NCBI GenBank assembly: GCA_003150395.1
Contig: QAMI01000038.1
Span: 29,636-61,314, forward strand
Direction: 5' to 3'
From: Candidatus Gastranaerophilales bacterium
GTDB taxonomy: Bacteria > Cyanobacteriota > Vampirovibrionia > Gastranaerophilales > Gastranaerophilaceae
Length of the DNA: 31,679 nucleotides
The translations under genes and the position numbers were made by a program. The notes below the pieces were generated by a model. That model did no database searches. It was not told the DNA's origin and saw nothing but the letters and a program-made list of their open reading frames with translations. Position 1 is the stretch's first letter. Each line of letters starts with the position of its first letter. Below, piece after piece: positions 7,633 through 15,440 of this stretch.

Positions 7633-8319
7633 ATGATGAATGTAAGAAGATTTATGAAATTAATGCTGGTGATAACAGCGTTTTCTATGTCGATACCGGC
7701 GCATGCTTTCGGTAAAAAAGAGGAGATTGTAATCCCTCAGAATTACCCTGAAAAATATGATGCGGAATATGTAAAAAGAATAAAACCGCTTTATAAAGAC
7801 GTAAGCGAAGACCATATTTTTCATGTAGCGCTTGACATGCTGAAAAATACGAACGGCGAATTTTCAAGACGTGCAATTTTAGGCAGTAACTTATCGCAAA
7901 AACCGGTCAGAGTGATGTTTAAGGATTTGAGTACAATAAATCCCGGTTATGCAGATTTTGATGCCTTAGGTTGGAAAAAAGGTGGACGACTCTATATATT
8001 TATCAATCCAAAACATAAAGATGCTCCTCCTGGCGCAATTGCAGCCCTTTTGTCGCATGAAGCGCTTCACCAGGATGAGTACAACTCAATTGCAGAAGAA
8101 ACTTATGCTTGGACTATGGAGGCCTCTGTCTGGTGCGAAATCCTTGATATGTATCCCGAAAGCAATGAAAATCTTAGCCCACTGGTGAACCGCGAAAATA
8201 CCTTAAAAAAACTTTTTGAAAAGGGCAACTATTCTAACAAATACATACGTAAAACAGTTCAGTCAAATGAAGGTTACAAAGGACTTCCGGCAACTTCTCC
8301 GGGCTTTGAAGATTTGTAA
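7633..8319 (+). CDS. Exported HExxH protein, putative zinc metallopeptidase
   Basis: From ATG 7633 (AGGAGA 9 nt upstream) the product is 228 aa. The longer frame from 7585 would begin inside the promoter. A basic start and hydrophobic core ending AHAFG (about residues 1-27) form a signal peptide. The only recognisable motif is SHEALHQDEYNSIAEE: H142, E143 and H146 form HExxH, and E155 or E156 is a possible third zinc ligand 9-10 residues on. That is the gluzincin pattern, but the rest matches no family I can name. It sits alone between the TPR operon and an S41 protease, so two candidate envelope proteases are adjacent. Substrate unknown. Confidence 0.7.
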   Translation: MMNVRRFMKLMLVITAFSMSIPAHAFGKKEEIVIPQNYPEKYDAEYVKRIKPLYKDVSEDHIFHVALDMLKNTNGEFSRRAILGSNLSQKPVRVMFKDLSTINPGYADFDALGWKKGGRLYIFINPKHKDAPPGAIAALLSHEALHQDEYNSIAEETYAWTMEASVWCEILDMYPESNENLSPLVNRENTLKKLFEKGNYSNKYIRKTVQSNEGYKGLPATSPGFEDL

Positions 8320-8376
8320 ATTTTATAATATCTTATACGACTAATTATAAAGTATATTGATTAAAAAAATGACTTG

Positions 8377-9642
8377 ATGTTAAATAATCGTATGAAAAGA
8401 AATCAGGTAATTTTATTCATAATCACGGTACTTTGCTTATTCGTTCTGAACAAATTTGTCATGAATGTGAATAACAATTTTTCCATTACTGACACGACTG
8501 AACTTGTAAACCATGAGCACGTTTCAAGCCAAAAACTTTTTGATAATGTTTGGAGTGCCGTCAAAAATAATTACTATGACCCTTCAATGAATCATCAATC
8601 ATGGAGCAGGTGGAAAGAGCATTATCACGGCAAAATTAAAACCGATGAAGATGCAAAGGTTGCAATAGACACAATGCTTGCAAGCCTTGACGACCCTTAT
8701 TCAAGATACATGGACAAAGCTGAATACAACGACCAAAATACTTCTTTAAATTCAAAAATAACCGGTATCGGCGTGAACATTGCTTCTGTTTCCGGCAAAG
8801 TCCAGATAATCAATGTTATGGACGGCACACCCGCGCAGGCTGCAAATCTGCAGGCAGGCGACATAATTCTTGATATCAACGGTAAAGAAGTAAATGGTCT
8901 TCCGCTTTCAGACGTTGCAAATCTTGTCAGAGGACCTGAAAATACAATTGTTCAGCTTACAATCCTGCGCAATAAAGACAAATTTATAAAAAAAGTTTCA
9001 CGTAAAGAAATCAAAATTAAAACAGTAAAAAGTTCTGTTGATAAAAATATCGGGTATATTCAAATTTCAAGCTTTTTGGGCACAACAACCCCGAATGAAT
9101 TCATGGACGCGGTTGAAAAAACAAAAGAAACCCAGGGGCTTATTCTTGACCTTCGCGGCAACACCGGCGGACTTCTTCCGAATGCGATATTTATTGCAAA
9201 CCTGTTTATTCCGGACGGAAATATTGTAAGTATTGTCGGTCGCGACAACTACAGATTTGACATCTACGCACAGGATACTGAATTCGAAATCAACAAGCCG
9301 ATGATAGTTCTTGTTGACGGCGCTTCTGCAAGCGCAAGCGAAATTCTCTCAGGCGCTCTCAAAGATTACAAGCGTGCAAAACTTCTGGGCACAAAAACCT
9401 TTGGCAAAGGTATGGTTCAAAAGATAATGCCGCAGCCAAACGAAACCGGGCTAAATTTAACAATTGCAAAATATTTAACTCCAAGCGGTTCTGATATTAA
9501 TAAAAAAGGAATTTCGCCTGATATCGAAGTTAAACTTACAGCAGATGATGTTAAAAACAGAAAAGATATTCAACTTGAAACTGCTAAAAAAATACTTTCA
9601 CAAATGATACAACAAGAGTCAACAACAGCTCTCAAAAAATAA
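8377..9642 (+). CDS. S41 family C-terminal processing peptidase (CtpA/Prc type)
   Basis: About 421 aa from ATG 8377; TTG 8374 and ATG 8392 are alternatives, and no SD is clear. An N-terminal membrane anchor (about 9-28) is followed by the CTP helical domain, a PDZ domain (about 120-205, with VMDGTPAQAANLQAGDIILDI) and the S41 catalytic core. The core carries DLRGNTGG, the nucleophile region GASASASEI (about 315-323) and the general-base Lys in TFGKGMVQ (about K344). These enzymes trim C-termini of periplasmic proteins with a Ser/Lys dyad. It is followed by prepilin 2 on the same strand, which has its own promoter. Confidence 0.93.
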   Translation: MLNNRMKRNQVILFIITVLCLFVLNKFVMNVNNNFSITDTTELVNHEHVSSQKLFDNVWSAVKNNYYDPSMNHQSWSRWKEHYHGKIKTDEDAKVAIDTMLASLDDPYSRYMDKAEYNDQNTSLNSKITGIGVNIASVSGKVQIINVMDGTPAQAANLQAGDIILDINGKEVNGLPLSDVANLVRGPENTIVQLTILRNKDKFIKKVSRKEIKIKTVKSSVDKNIGYIQISSFLGTTTPNEFMDAVEKTKETQGLILDLRGNTGGLLPNAIFIANLFIPDGNIVSIVGRDNYRFDIYAQDTEFEINKPMIVLVDGASASASEILSGALKDYKRAKLLGTKTFGKGMVQKIMPQPNETGLNLTIAKYLTPSGSDINKKGISPDIEVKLTADDVKNRKDIQLETAKKILSQMIQQESTTALKK

Positions 9643-9647
9643 TTCTC

Positions 9648-9693
9648 TTGCATAAAAAACTGCAATCTGTTAAAATACTTTTGTAACAGTTAC
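9648..9693 (+). promoter_or_regulatory. Promoter of prepilin 2 with a small palindrome
   Basis: TTGCAT (9648-9653), 17 nt, TAAAAT (9671-9676); the same hexamers and spacing precede the gene at 12651. GTAACAGTTAC (9683-9693) sits at the predicted start region and could be an operator. AAAGGAG (9696-9702) and ATG 9707 follow. Confidence 0.65.
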
Positions 9694-9706
9694 GAAAGGA
9701 GCAGAT

Positions 9707-9763
9707 ATGTCTAAAATTGTTGATATTGTTGCATTTTGCGGGGGGGGGGGCACCCGAAAATAA
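9707..9763 (+). other. Short leader frame from the best ATG, ended by the G tract phase
   Basis: AAAGGAG lies 4-5 nt before this ATG, which reads MSKIVDIVAFC, four Gly, TRK and a stop at 9761-9763. With 12 or 9 G in the tract, the same ATG would read straight into prepilin 2. In this assembly it is therefore the 'off' frame. Confidence 0.6.
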
Positions 9764-10581
9764 GCTCCTTTAGAGCAAAGAAAATAAATCTTTGTCAATA
9801 TGTTATTAAACCCGCCTTTACTTTGTCAGAAACCTTGATAACCCTTGCTGTAATAGGAATTGTAGCAGCAATGACACTGCCTTCATTAGTAGGCCGATAT
9901 CAGGAGAAAGTTACTGTAAATAAACTTAAACAAACTTATTCTCTATTATCTCAGGCATTTGAACAGGCTATTAATGAAGAAGGACCTGTTGAAAACTGGT
10001 GTAATATTAATGGCGGCAGTGAGACATATAATGATTGTTCTGTTAAAATGACAAATATTCTTGGACGTTATGTTAAAAAACTTCGCGATTGCTATGATTT
10101 CTCTAAAGATAAAAATATTTGTTTGTCAAAGTCATATTTAAATCGTTATTCCAGCTCTACGTGGAACCCTAGCTCTGATTGGTTAGGATTTGTAATGACA
10201 AATGGAGTTGCTGTTGCGGTAACTTCAATCAATGGCGATCGCAATCGAAGTACGTGGTGTGCAGCTTCTTTGGCAAATACTCGTCATATGAATAGATATA
10301 CTGGTAATTGCGGCAGTATATATGTTGATTTGAATTCTGTAGGCAGACCAAATATTAGTGATAGAGATTTGTTTGCATTCAGTATTTACAAAGATGGAAT
10401 AACGCCTTTTGGTAAAGCTAACGATACAGTTTGGGTGGATTCTTTTGATCTATGTATAGGTAAAAAAATAGATGCGGCATATCCTGGCAGATGCGCGGCA
10501 TGGGTCATTGTGAACGAAAATATGGACTATCTCCATTGTAGTGACTTATCCTGGAGCGGAAAAAGTAAGTGTAGTAAATAA
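9736..10581 (+). CDS. Prepilin-like protein 2, out of frame with its ATG in the present G11 phase
   Basis: The open frame begins at a poor TTG (9736) within TTTTGC next to the G tract and has no SD at that spacing. The natural start, ATG 9707 with AAAGGAG, is +1 out of frame. The body is a clear prepilin: PAFTLSETLITLAVIGIVAAMTLPSLV (about residues 26-52), Glu at +5 after the cut, Ala before it, then a Cys-rich globular domain of about 225 residues. It differs from the other four: its leader is long (about 26 residues from TTG), it lies on the plus strand, and it has no divergent regulator. A sequencing error in the homopolymer is possible, but either way the tract sits exactly where slippage would switch expression. 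Confidence 0.8.
   Translation: MRGGGHPKISSFRAKKINLCQYVIKPAFTLSETLITLAVIGIVAAMTLPSLVGRYQEKVTVNKLKQTYSLLSQAFEQAINEEGPVENWCNINGGSETYNDCSVKMTNILGRYVKKLRDCYDFSKDKNICLSKSYLNRYSSSTWNPSSDWLGFVMTNGVAVAVTSINGDRNRSTWCAASLANTRHMNRYTGNCGSIYVDLNSVGRPNISDRDLFAFSIYKDGITPFGKANDTVWVDSFDLCIGKKIDAAYPGRCAAWVIVNENMDYLHCSDLSWSGKSKCSK
9740..9750 (+). repeat. Poly-G tract (11 G)
   Basis: Eleven consecutive G in an AT-rich genome, inside the 5' coding part of prepilin 2. Tracts of this length are classic slipped-strand mispairing sites in phase-variable surface genes. Confidence 0.9.
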
Positions 10582-10652
10582 TTGTCATGATTATGATACA
10601 TTGAGCTAATTCACTAATTTAAGACTCTATTTATCGCATTGTCAGCCAGAAG

Positions 10653-10901
10653 TTACTTATCTTTAAAAAAGTTCCTTTTTTCATACGCTCTCCTGTCAAT
10701 CACAAGACCGCACTTTGAACAGGCAAAAGTTTCTTTTGAACTGTCAATCGGAAGAAAAATATGCTCACAGGATTCGCTTTCATCTTGCATGTCAAATGTT
10801 TCGTTAAGCGGGTCTTTGGAGCGTTCGCCTTCGTATTTTTCAATCAAATCTTCAACTTTGTTTTTTTGTAGATATTTCACTAAAAGTTCAAAAATATACA
10901 T
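10653..10901 (-). CDS. Small zinc-ribbon-like protein following cytidine deaminase
   Basis: An 82-aa protein of unknown function. Its N-terminal helix (MYIFELLVKYLQKNK) and acidic linker are followed by a probable zinc knuckle of C45, H47, C61 and C64 (CxH ... CxxC). It begins only 3 nt after the cdd stop, so translation is probably coupled; no separate strong SD is seen. The metal site is inferred from spacing only. Confidence 0.7.
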   Translation of the reverse strand: MYIFELLVKYLQKNKVEDLIEKYEGERSKDPLNETFDMQDESESCEHIFLPIDSSKETFACSKCGLVIDRRAYEKRNFFKDK

Positions 10902-10904
10902 CTT

Positions 10905-11288
10905 TTACAAATGAAATCTTCCGGGCAAAAGTTCGTTAATATTACGTGTGATAAGACTATCTGAGCCTTTTGTTATAACGTCAATTCCTTCTTCCCCGCA
11001 AAATTCTGAAATAACCTGCCGGCATGCGCCGCAAGGAAAACAGTCTTCCATGTTTGGTGAAAAAATTGCAATTGCTTTAATCTGTTTTTCTCCGTTTGCA
11101 ATGGCATTTCCAATGGCGTTTCTTTCAGCGCAAATTGTTAAACCGAAACTTGAATTTTCAAAATTGCAGCCGTAATAATAATTTCCGCTTTCACCTAAAA
11201 CACAGGCCCCTACTGCAAAATGCGAATATGGTGAATATGAATTTTTTGAGGCTTCTATTGCTTTATCCATTAAAAATTGATAGTCCAT
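10905..11288 (-). CDS. cdd: Cytidine deaminase
   Basis: From ATG 11288 (AGGAG about 7 nt upstream; the in-frame TTG just before is less likely) the product is 127 aa, normal for the tetrameric enzyme. It deaminates cytidine and deoxycytidine to uridines in pyrimidine salvage. The zinc site is complete: CAERNAI (C53, catalytic E55) and PCGACRQ (C86, C89). The N-terminal SPYSHFAVGA and GCNFENSSFGLTICAERNA are family hallmarks. It forms a two-gene leftward operon with the zinc-ribbon gene. Confidence 0.95.
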   Translation of the reverse strand: MDYQFLMDKAIEASKNSYSPYSHFAVGACVLGESGNYYYGCNFENSSFGLTICAERNAIGNAIANGEKQIKAIAIFSPNMEDCFPCGACRQVISEFCGEEGIDVITKGSDSLITRNINELLPGRFHL

Positions 11289-11367
11289 CAAACTCTCCTG
11301 TTTTTAATCTATCTTAATTTATTAAGGCAGAAAAATAATCCATTACTTGTATGAGAAATTTATGTGT

Positions 11368-11373
11368 TACAAT
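11368..11373 (+). promoter_or_regulatory. -10 box 6 nt before the ATG at 11380
   Basis: TACAAT then AAAATT then ATG. The -35 is unclear (CTTGTA/TTGTAT at about 11346-11352). No SD is present, which supports a leaderless transcript. Confidence 0.45.
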
Positions 11374-11379
11374 AAAATT

Positions 11380-12198
11380 ATGAAAAATATATTTAAGGTT
11401 TTACTTGCAGTTATTTTATTTGTTCCGTTGAAGGCATCAGCCATAACTTTTAATGTGCTTGTTCTTCCGGCTGACATTCTTAATGTCTGTAATAATTATT
11501 ATTGCTATGACGAAGTTTCAAATATTGTTGCAGAAGATGTTATTGAAAATTTTTCAGCCTCAAATGCAATTCAGGCACCATCACTGGATTTGGTAAGAGC
11601 AAAACTAAACTCAAATCCTGCCCTGAAATCAACAACGGTAAATACTCTTAGAAAATATAACAAAGCCGGCAATCTTGATATGGCCGCAATAAAAAATATT
11701 TCAAATGAATTTTCGGCAAAGTCAGTTCTTTTAATTTCCAGTTCTGCAATGACACGTAAAAGTAATTTAAGACGCAGTGTTTGGGAAGTCCTTGACCTGG
11801 CCAGCGGTTTTAATATAGTTTATCCGTTTGAACTTGAAACTAATGCGGTTTTAATTGACACCGTAAATGGTCTTGTAATGTGGAGCGGAAATTTCACCAA
11901 AAAGCTGGGCAACAATAACAATGAATTCCAGGCCAAATCACCTTCACAGGCTTCTGCAAAACTTGAGCAAATGCGTTTATACAGCAAAGCTATTGCCGCA
12001 AAAAGTATTTCACAAAATGTAACGCTAAGATTTTTTCCGAAAACTTCAAATCCTGTAGTTTCTCCCAAAAGTATGGAGAACGCTTCTCCAAGTGCTTTCT
12101 TTAGAATGAATACGCCTATTCCCGGAATTGATATGAGAAATCCGGATATAAAAGGCGCAAACGAAAGTGATTTTGGGGAAATTATCTATGGACTTTGA
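11380..12198 (+). CDS. Exported hypothetical protein (272 aa)
   Basis: The start at ATG 11380 gives a clean signal peptide, MKNIFKVLLAVILFVPLKASA. The longer frame from TTG 11347 would add residues upstream of the -10 box. The mature part has a pair of Cys (CNNYYC) and a fold with alternating strands and helices, including VLPADIL, SAKSVLLISSSAM and VLIDTVNGLVMWSGNFTKK. That pattern resembles lipoprotein-like or TolB/CsgG-like envelope proteins that build up a signal over repeated short domains, but I cannot name a family. Its 3' end overlaps the convergent gene at 12186 by 13 nt. Confidence 0.75.
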   Translation: MKNIFKVLLAVILFVPLKASAITFNVLVLPADILNVCNNYYCYDEVSNIVAEDVIENFSASNAIQAPSLDLVRAKLNSNPALKSTTVNTLRKYNKAGNLDMAAIKNISNEFSAKSVLLISSSAMTRKSNLRRSVWEVLDLASGFNIVYPFELETNAVLIDTVNGLVMWSGNFTKKLGNNNNEFQAKSPSQASAKLEQMRLYSKAIAAKSISQNVTLRFFPKTSNPVVSPKSMENASPSAFFRMNTPIPGIDMRNPDIKGANESDFGEIIYGL

Positions 12199-12494
12199 AG
12201 ATTGTTTATTGAGCCTGGTTTTTGTAAATTTTTGAACTTTGAGCTTTGCTTTTGCGGACTGTTTTGTACCTGCGCACTGTTGTTAGGGTTTTCTGGAAAT
12301 GCTAGCTGTGATGGCGGATTATCTAATTTGTCCATAACTCCGGCACCTGATGACTTGGGAATTTCCCGTTGCATTTCAACCTGACTCGGGGTGGTTGCAG
12401 CAACTTCTTCTAACTCATCAAGCCTTGTTTTAGCATCAACAATTGCTAGCATTCCAACAACCAATATAGAAAATAATATAAGATATCGTTTCAT
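12186..12494 (-). CDS. Small exported Pro/Gln/Asn-rich protein
   Basis: This 102-aa protein has a signal peptide or anchor (MKRYLILFSILVVGMLAIVDA) followed by a disordered tail rich in P, Q, N and S. GGAGG lies 6 nt before the ATG and TATAAT (minus strand, 12515-12520) a suitable distance upstream, so it is expressed. Its stop overlaps the convergent 11380 gene by 13 nt, so the two transcripts are antisense at their 3' ends. Function unknown. Confidence 0.7.
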   Translation of the reverse strand: MKRYLILFSILVVGMLAIVDAKTRLDELEEVAATTPSQVEMQREIPKSSGAGVMDKLDNPPSQLAFPENPNNSAQVQNSPQKQSSKFKNLQKPGSINNLQSP

Positions 12495-12585
12495 AAAGTT
12501 CCTCCGTTTTGTCCATTATAAAACCCAAAGTTGTTTAATAAATTACTCTTTCGGGCAGGCTTTCTTTCTGTAAAATCTTTATATC

Positions 12586-12614
12586 TTGCATAAACTCAAC
12601 TCTGATGATAAAAT
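12586..12614 (+). promoter_or_regulatory. Promoter of the 56-aa zinc protein
   Basis: TTGCAT (12586-12591), 17 nt, TAAAAT (12609-12614), identical in both hexamers and spacing to the prepilin 2 promoter. Confidence 0.65.
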
Positions 12615-12650
12615 GTAGTTGTAAAACAATAGTAATTAAGAGGGACTTTT

Positions 12651-12821
12651 ATGGCAAGATTAATTAGACCGACCTGGGCAATCAGATGCGTGCAATCAGG
12701 ATGTAAAACTTTATTTGAAGTTGCAAAACTTGAAGACGGAAAACAGCAGGAAGTTGTTTGTCCGAATTGCGGTGAGCATTATGTTTATCCGATTGTCGGC
12801 GACAGCGATGAAGAAAAATAG
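12651..12821 (+). CDS. 56-aa zinc-ribbon protein
   Basis: A short gene with GAGGG 6 nt before the ATG and a good promoter. The product has four Cys as CxxxxC (C13, C18) and CxxC (C37, C40) around a short beta hairpin, the layout of a single treble-clef or ribbon zinc site. The start, MARLIRPTWAIRC, is basic and the end acidic (GDSDEEK). It could bind nucleic acid or be a small ribosome- or polymerase-associated factor; no family is recognised. It stands alone ahead of the radical SAM gene. Confidence 0.75.
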   Translation: MARLIRPTWAIRCVQSGCKTLFEVAKLEDGKQQEVVCPNCGEHYVYPIVGDSDEEK

Positions 12822-12840
12822 AGAGTTCCTTAATATGCAA

Positions 12841-12855
12841 ATTGTCATTCTGAGC
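12841..12855 (+). repeat. Dispersed repeat copy 1 (ATTGTCATTCTGAGC)
   Basis: This 15-nt sequence recurs exactly at 15397-15411. Here it is followed about 40 nt on by GGCGAAGAAT. Sequences of the form TGTCATTCTGAGCG...GAAGAAT are intergenic repeats I have seen in many bacterial genomes; both copies look degenerate. Confidence 0.5.
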
Positions 12856-12924
12856 CGATAGTGATGGAATTTTGGTTTCCGTTCTGGATGAGGCAGAGGC
12901 GAAGAATATGCAGGGAGTTTCTAC

Positions 12925-13848
12925 ATGAATTTTTATAATACTGAAAAGCGTTATAATCAATTCAGCGCATATTTAAAAGATAAATTCGGCGTTAAAGTTT
13001 ATAAAATAACACTTGATGCCGGATTTTCGTGTCCAAACAGAGACGGAAAAATCTCAACCGGCGGCTGTATTTTTTGCGATGACGGCGGGAGTTTTTCTCA
13101 GGCGCATTCAAATCTGCTTTCAATAGAAGAGCAGGTGCAAACAGGTATAAAAAATCTTAGCGGGCGTTTCAAAGCTGAAAAATTCATGTCATATTTTCAA
13201 GCGTTTTCAAATACTTACAAGCCTGTTGCAGAACTGGAAAAAATCTATAAATCTTCGCTTTGTGATGAACGAATAGTTGGGCTTTCAATAGGGACACGCC
13301 CGGATTGTGTTGATGATGAAAAACTTAAGCTGATATCTTCTTTTACAAAGGATTATGAAACCTGGCTTGAATACGGTCTTCAGTCAATTCATGACAAAAC
13401 CTTGGAACGCATAAACCGCGGGCATGATTTTGATTGTTTTTTGAAAGCTTACGAAAAAACAAAAGAAAATAATATAAAAGTTTGTGTTCATGTTATTTTC
13501 GGCCTTTGGGAAAGTCATGACGAAATTATGCAGACTGCACAAAAGCTTGCAGAGTTAAAAGTTGACGGGGTAAAAATTCATATGCTCTGTGCGCTTGAAA
13601 ATACAAAACTTGCGAACTTGTACAGAGCCGGAGAAATTGATTTTATGAACGAAGATGAATATGTTCAAACCGTTTGCGACTTTTTGGAATATCTTCGTCC
13701 TGACACGACAATTCACAGACTTGCGGGCAACGGCTTCAGCAAAACCTTAATTGAACCGCAGTGGCTTGGCAAAAAATTCGACTGCCTCAATAAGATTGAT
13801 CGAGAATTTGAAAAACGCAATTCTTATCAAGGTTGTAAAACTTCATAA
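12925..13848 (+). CDS. Radical SAM protein of the YhcC/TIGR01212 type
   Basis: This 307-aa protein matches the YhcC family closely. The N-terminal YNQFSAYLKDKFG...VYKITLDAGFSCPNRDG precedes the [4Fe-4S] cluster cysteines C36, C48 and C51 (CX11CX2C instead of the classic CX3CX2C, as in this family). Further marks are GLSIGTRPDC, WLEYGLQSIHDKTLERINRGHD, HVIFGLWESHDEI and the C-terminal HRLAGNG. The family cleaves SAM to a 5'-deoxyadenosyl radical; the substrate was long unknown, with a link to tRNA or translation suspected. AGGGAG precedes the ATG. It seems monocistronic. Confidence 0.93.
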   Translation: MNFYNTEKRYNQFSAYLKDKFGVKVYKITLDAGFSCPNRDGKISTGGCIFCDDGGSFSQAHSNLLSIEEQVQTGIKNLSGRFKAEKFMSYFQAFSNTYKPVAELEKIYKSSLCDERIVGLSIGTRPDCVDDEKLKLISSFTKDYETWLEYGLQSIHDKTLERINRGHDFDCFLKAYEKTKENNIKVCVHVIFGLWESHDEIMQTAQKLAELKVDGVKIHMLCALENTKLANLYRAGEIDFMNEDEYVQTVCDFLEYLRPDTTIHRLAGNGFSKTLIEPQWLGKKFDCLNKIDREFEKRNSYQGCKTS

Positions 13849-13852
13849 AAAG

Positions 13853-13881
13853 TTTACAAAAATTGTAAAATATGAGATAAT
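13853..13881 (+). promoter_or_regulatory. Promoter of the 13998-15280 pair, with an inverted repeat
   Basis: TTTACA (13853-13858), 17 nt, GATAAT (13876-13881). TTTACAA AAA TTGTAAA (13853-13869) is a perfect 7-bp inverted repeat covering the -35. A small hairpin (TGCGG/CCGCA, 13920-13935) with A7 G T6 after it lies in the leader and may attenuate. Confidence 0.5.
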
Positions 13882-13997
13882 TTATTTTGAAAATGGTTTG
13901 TAAATTTTTATTAAAATAATGCGGAATTACCCGCAAAAAAAGTTTTTTACTTCTTTTAATCTATTGGCAAAAGCCTATATATAGAAATGGAGAAAAT

Positions 13998-14792
13998 ATG
14001 TTAACAATTCATTCTGGTATCAATCAAAATTATCAACTTAATCCTGCATTTTGTAAGCGTAATAATGCGTCCCACCGCCGCGAGCAGGATGAGAGAAATA
14101 TGTCAGAAATTGACAAATTAAAAGCGCAATATGAAGAAGAACGTGAAGAATGGGTTGAGCAAAAACAAACTTTTGAAGAAATGATTCGCGACAAAGAGGC
14201 GAATCTTCCAAAACCTTTAAAAACTACAATGAAAGGCGGCGCTGTTCTTGCAGCATGTGTTCTTGGTGGTATGGCGACCGGCTATAGTGCAAGATACATA
14301 ATGGATGCCTTCAAAAAAATGTACAAAACAAAACAAATCCAGTCTCTTGTTAAAGGTATTAAAAACCATATTTCCACCCCGATTGCAAACGGTTTCAAAG
14401 CTGTTAAAAAGTTCGCGTCAAATCAGCTGGCAAAACTTAAGAAAACCGATTCTTATAAAAACAGCACGGCTAAACTTGAAAAGAAATACAATGCATTTAA
14501 AGATTCTAAATTTGCCCAAACACTCAATAGTTATGGACAAAAAATCGCAGATAACAAATATGTCAAAAAATTTACAGGTGCAATTGATACCGTATTTAGC
14601 GGAATCGGTAACGGTGTTGTAAATGTATATAACAAACTTGCAAAAGTAAATTATAAAAATGCAGCGGCTGACACTCTTGGTGTTGCAGGCGGTATTTCAA
14701 CAGGCGCAGTCACTTTGATGGATGAAGTCAAGAAACCGAAAGATAATGATAACGATGACACTCAAGAACGTTATATTGAGGAGGAAATATAA
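13998..14792 (+). CDS. Hypothetical protein with coiled coil and a glycine-rich membrane segment
   Basis: 264 aa, GGAG 6-7 nt before the ATG. An N-terminal polar tag (about 1-25) leads to a charged coiled coil (about 33-72), a small-residue membrane segment GGAVLAACVLGGMATGYSA (about 80-98), and a long Lys/Ala-rich amphipathic region with repeated 'KKF.....K' blocks. Near the C-terminus, VAGGISTGAVTLM could be a second short hydrophobic helix. It has no signal peptide. The stop overlaps the next ATG (TAATG), so translation is coupled and the two products probably act together. No family recognised. Confidence 0.75.
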   Translation: MLTIHSGINQNYQLNPAFCKRNNASHRREQDERNMSEIDKLKAQYEEEREEWVEQKQTFEEMIRDKEANLPKPLKTTMKGGAVLAACVLGGMATGYSARYIMDAFKKMYKTKQIQSLVKGIKNHISTPIANGFKAVKKFASNQLAKLKKTDSYKNSTAKLEKKYNAFKDSKFAQTLNSYGQKIADNKYVKKFTGAIDTVFSGIGNGVVNVYNKLAKVNYKNAAADTLGVAGGISTGAVTLMDEVKKPKDNDNDDTQERYIEEEI

Positions 14793-15280
14793 TGCATATT
14801 TCTTCAATTTCATTCACTGCCAATGAACGAAATCGTCAAGCAGAAATTGAAAATAAGAAGAAAAAAGTCGGCGAAGCTGCAGTCGGCACAAGCGCGGTTG
14901 CCGCTGCAGGAAATAAAGCCGGATTTAAAATGTTCAAATCAACAAAAAAAATGGGTTATTTATCTCAGGAAGTTGTTGATAATATCAAACTTGCAAACAA
15001 ACCTATAAAAGAAACCAAATCTTTATTGGGAAAATTTGGAAAAATGGCAAAAGGTTTTGCAGACGGCATTACAAACTGGGTTCAAAAGGCTCCTGTTATC
15101 GGCAAAGTCGTAAAAAGTAAATTATTCCTTGGAACAGCCTCTTTCTTAGGTTTTGGACTTGCGGTGCTTACTTTGCTTACCGGCTTGACAAATATTGTGA
15201 AGGCCTCCACAACAGCTTACAGCGACCATATTGAAAAATCGAAATTTTTAAATTCGTTAGACGAACAAGACAATGATTAG
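14792..15280 (+). CDS. Hypothetical membrane protein, partner of the preceding gene
   Basis: 162 aa with GAGGAAATATA before the ATG inside the previous stop (TAATG). It opens with MHISSISFTAN. A Lys-rich segment and an Ala-rich stretch (GEAAVGTSAVAAAGNKAG) follow, then Lys-rich amphipathic helices and one good membrane helix, LFLGTASFLGFGLAVLTLLTGL (about 112-133), before an acidic end. Its style matches its neighbour: no signal peptide, short N-terminal tag, basic amphipathic middle. The function is unknown; a shared membrane complex is inferred. Confidence 0.72.
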   Translation: MHISSISFTANERNRQAEIENKKKKVGEAAVGTSAVAAAGNKAGFKMFKSTKKMGYLSQEVVDNIKLANKPIKETKSLLGKFGKMAKGFADGITNWVQKAPVIGKVVKSKLFLGTASFLGFGLAVLTLLTGLTNIVKASTTAYSDHIEKSKFLNSLDEQDND

Positions 15281-15396
15281 TAGTTGCAGAGCCAATACAA
15301 TTCTGTGCTCAGAAAATGTGAGATTAAGAAAATATTTCTGCAATGTTGTGTGCTAAAATGACTAGGTTGGTTCTGACGGATTTTTTTCATAAAGTT

Positions 15397-15411
15397 ATTG
15401 TCATTCTGAGC
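15397..15411 (+). repeat. Dispersed repeat copy 2 (ATTGTCATTCTGAGC)
   Basis: Exact 15-nt match to 12841-12855, again in the short intergenic space just after a gene. The flanks here read GTAAGCTATGAATCC. Confidence 0.5.
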
Positions 15412-15440
15412 GTAAGCTATGAATCCTTTAGTAGTCTATC

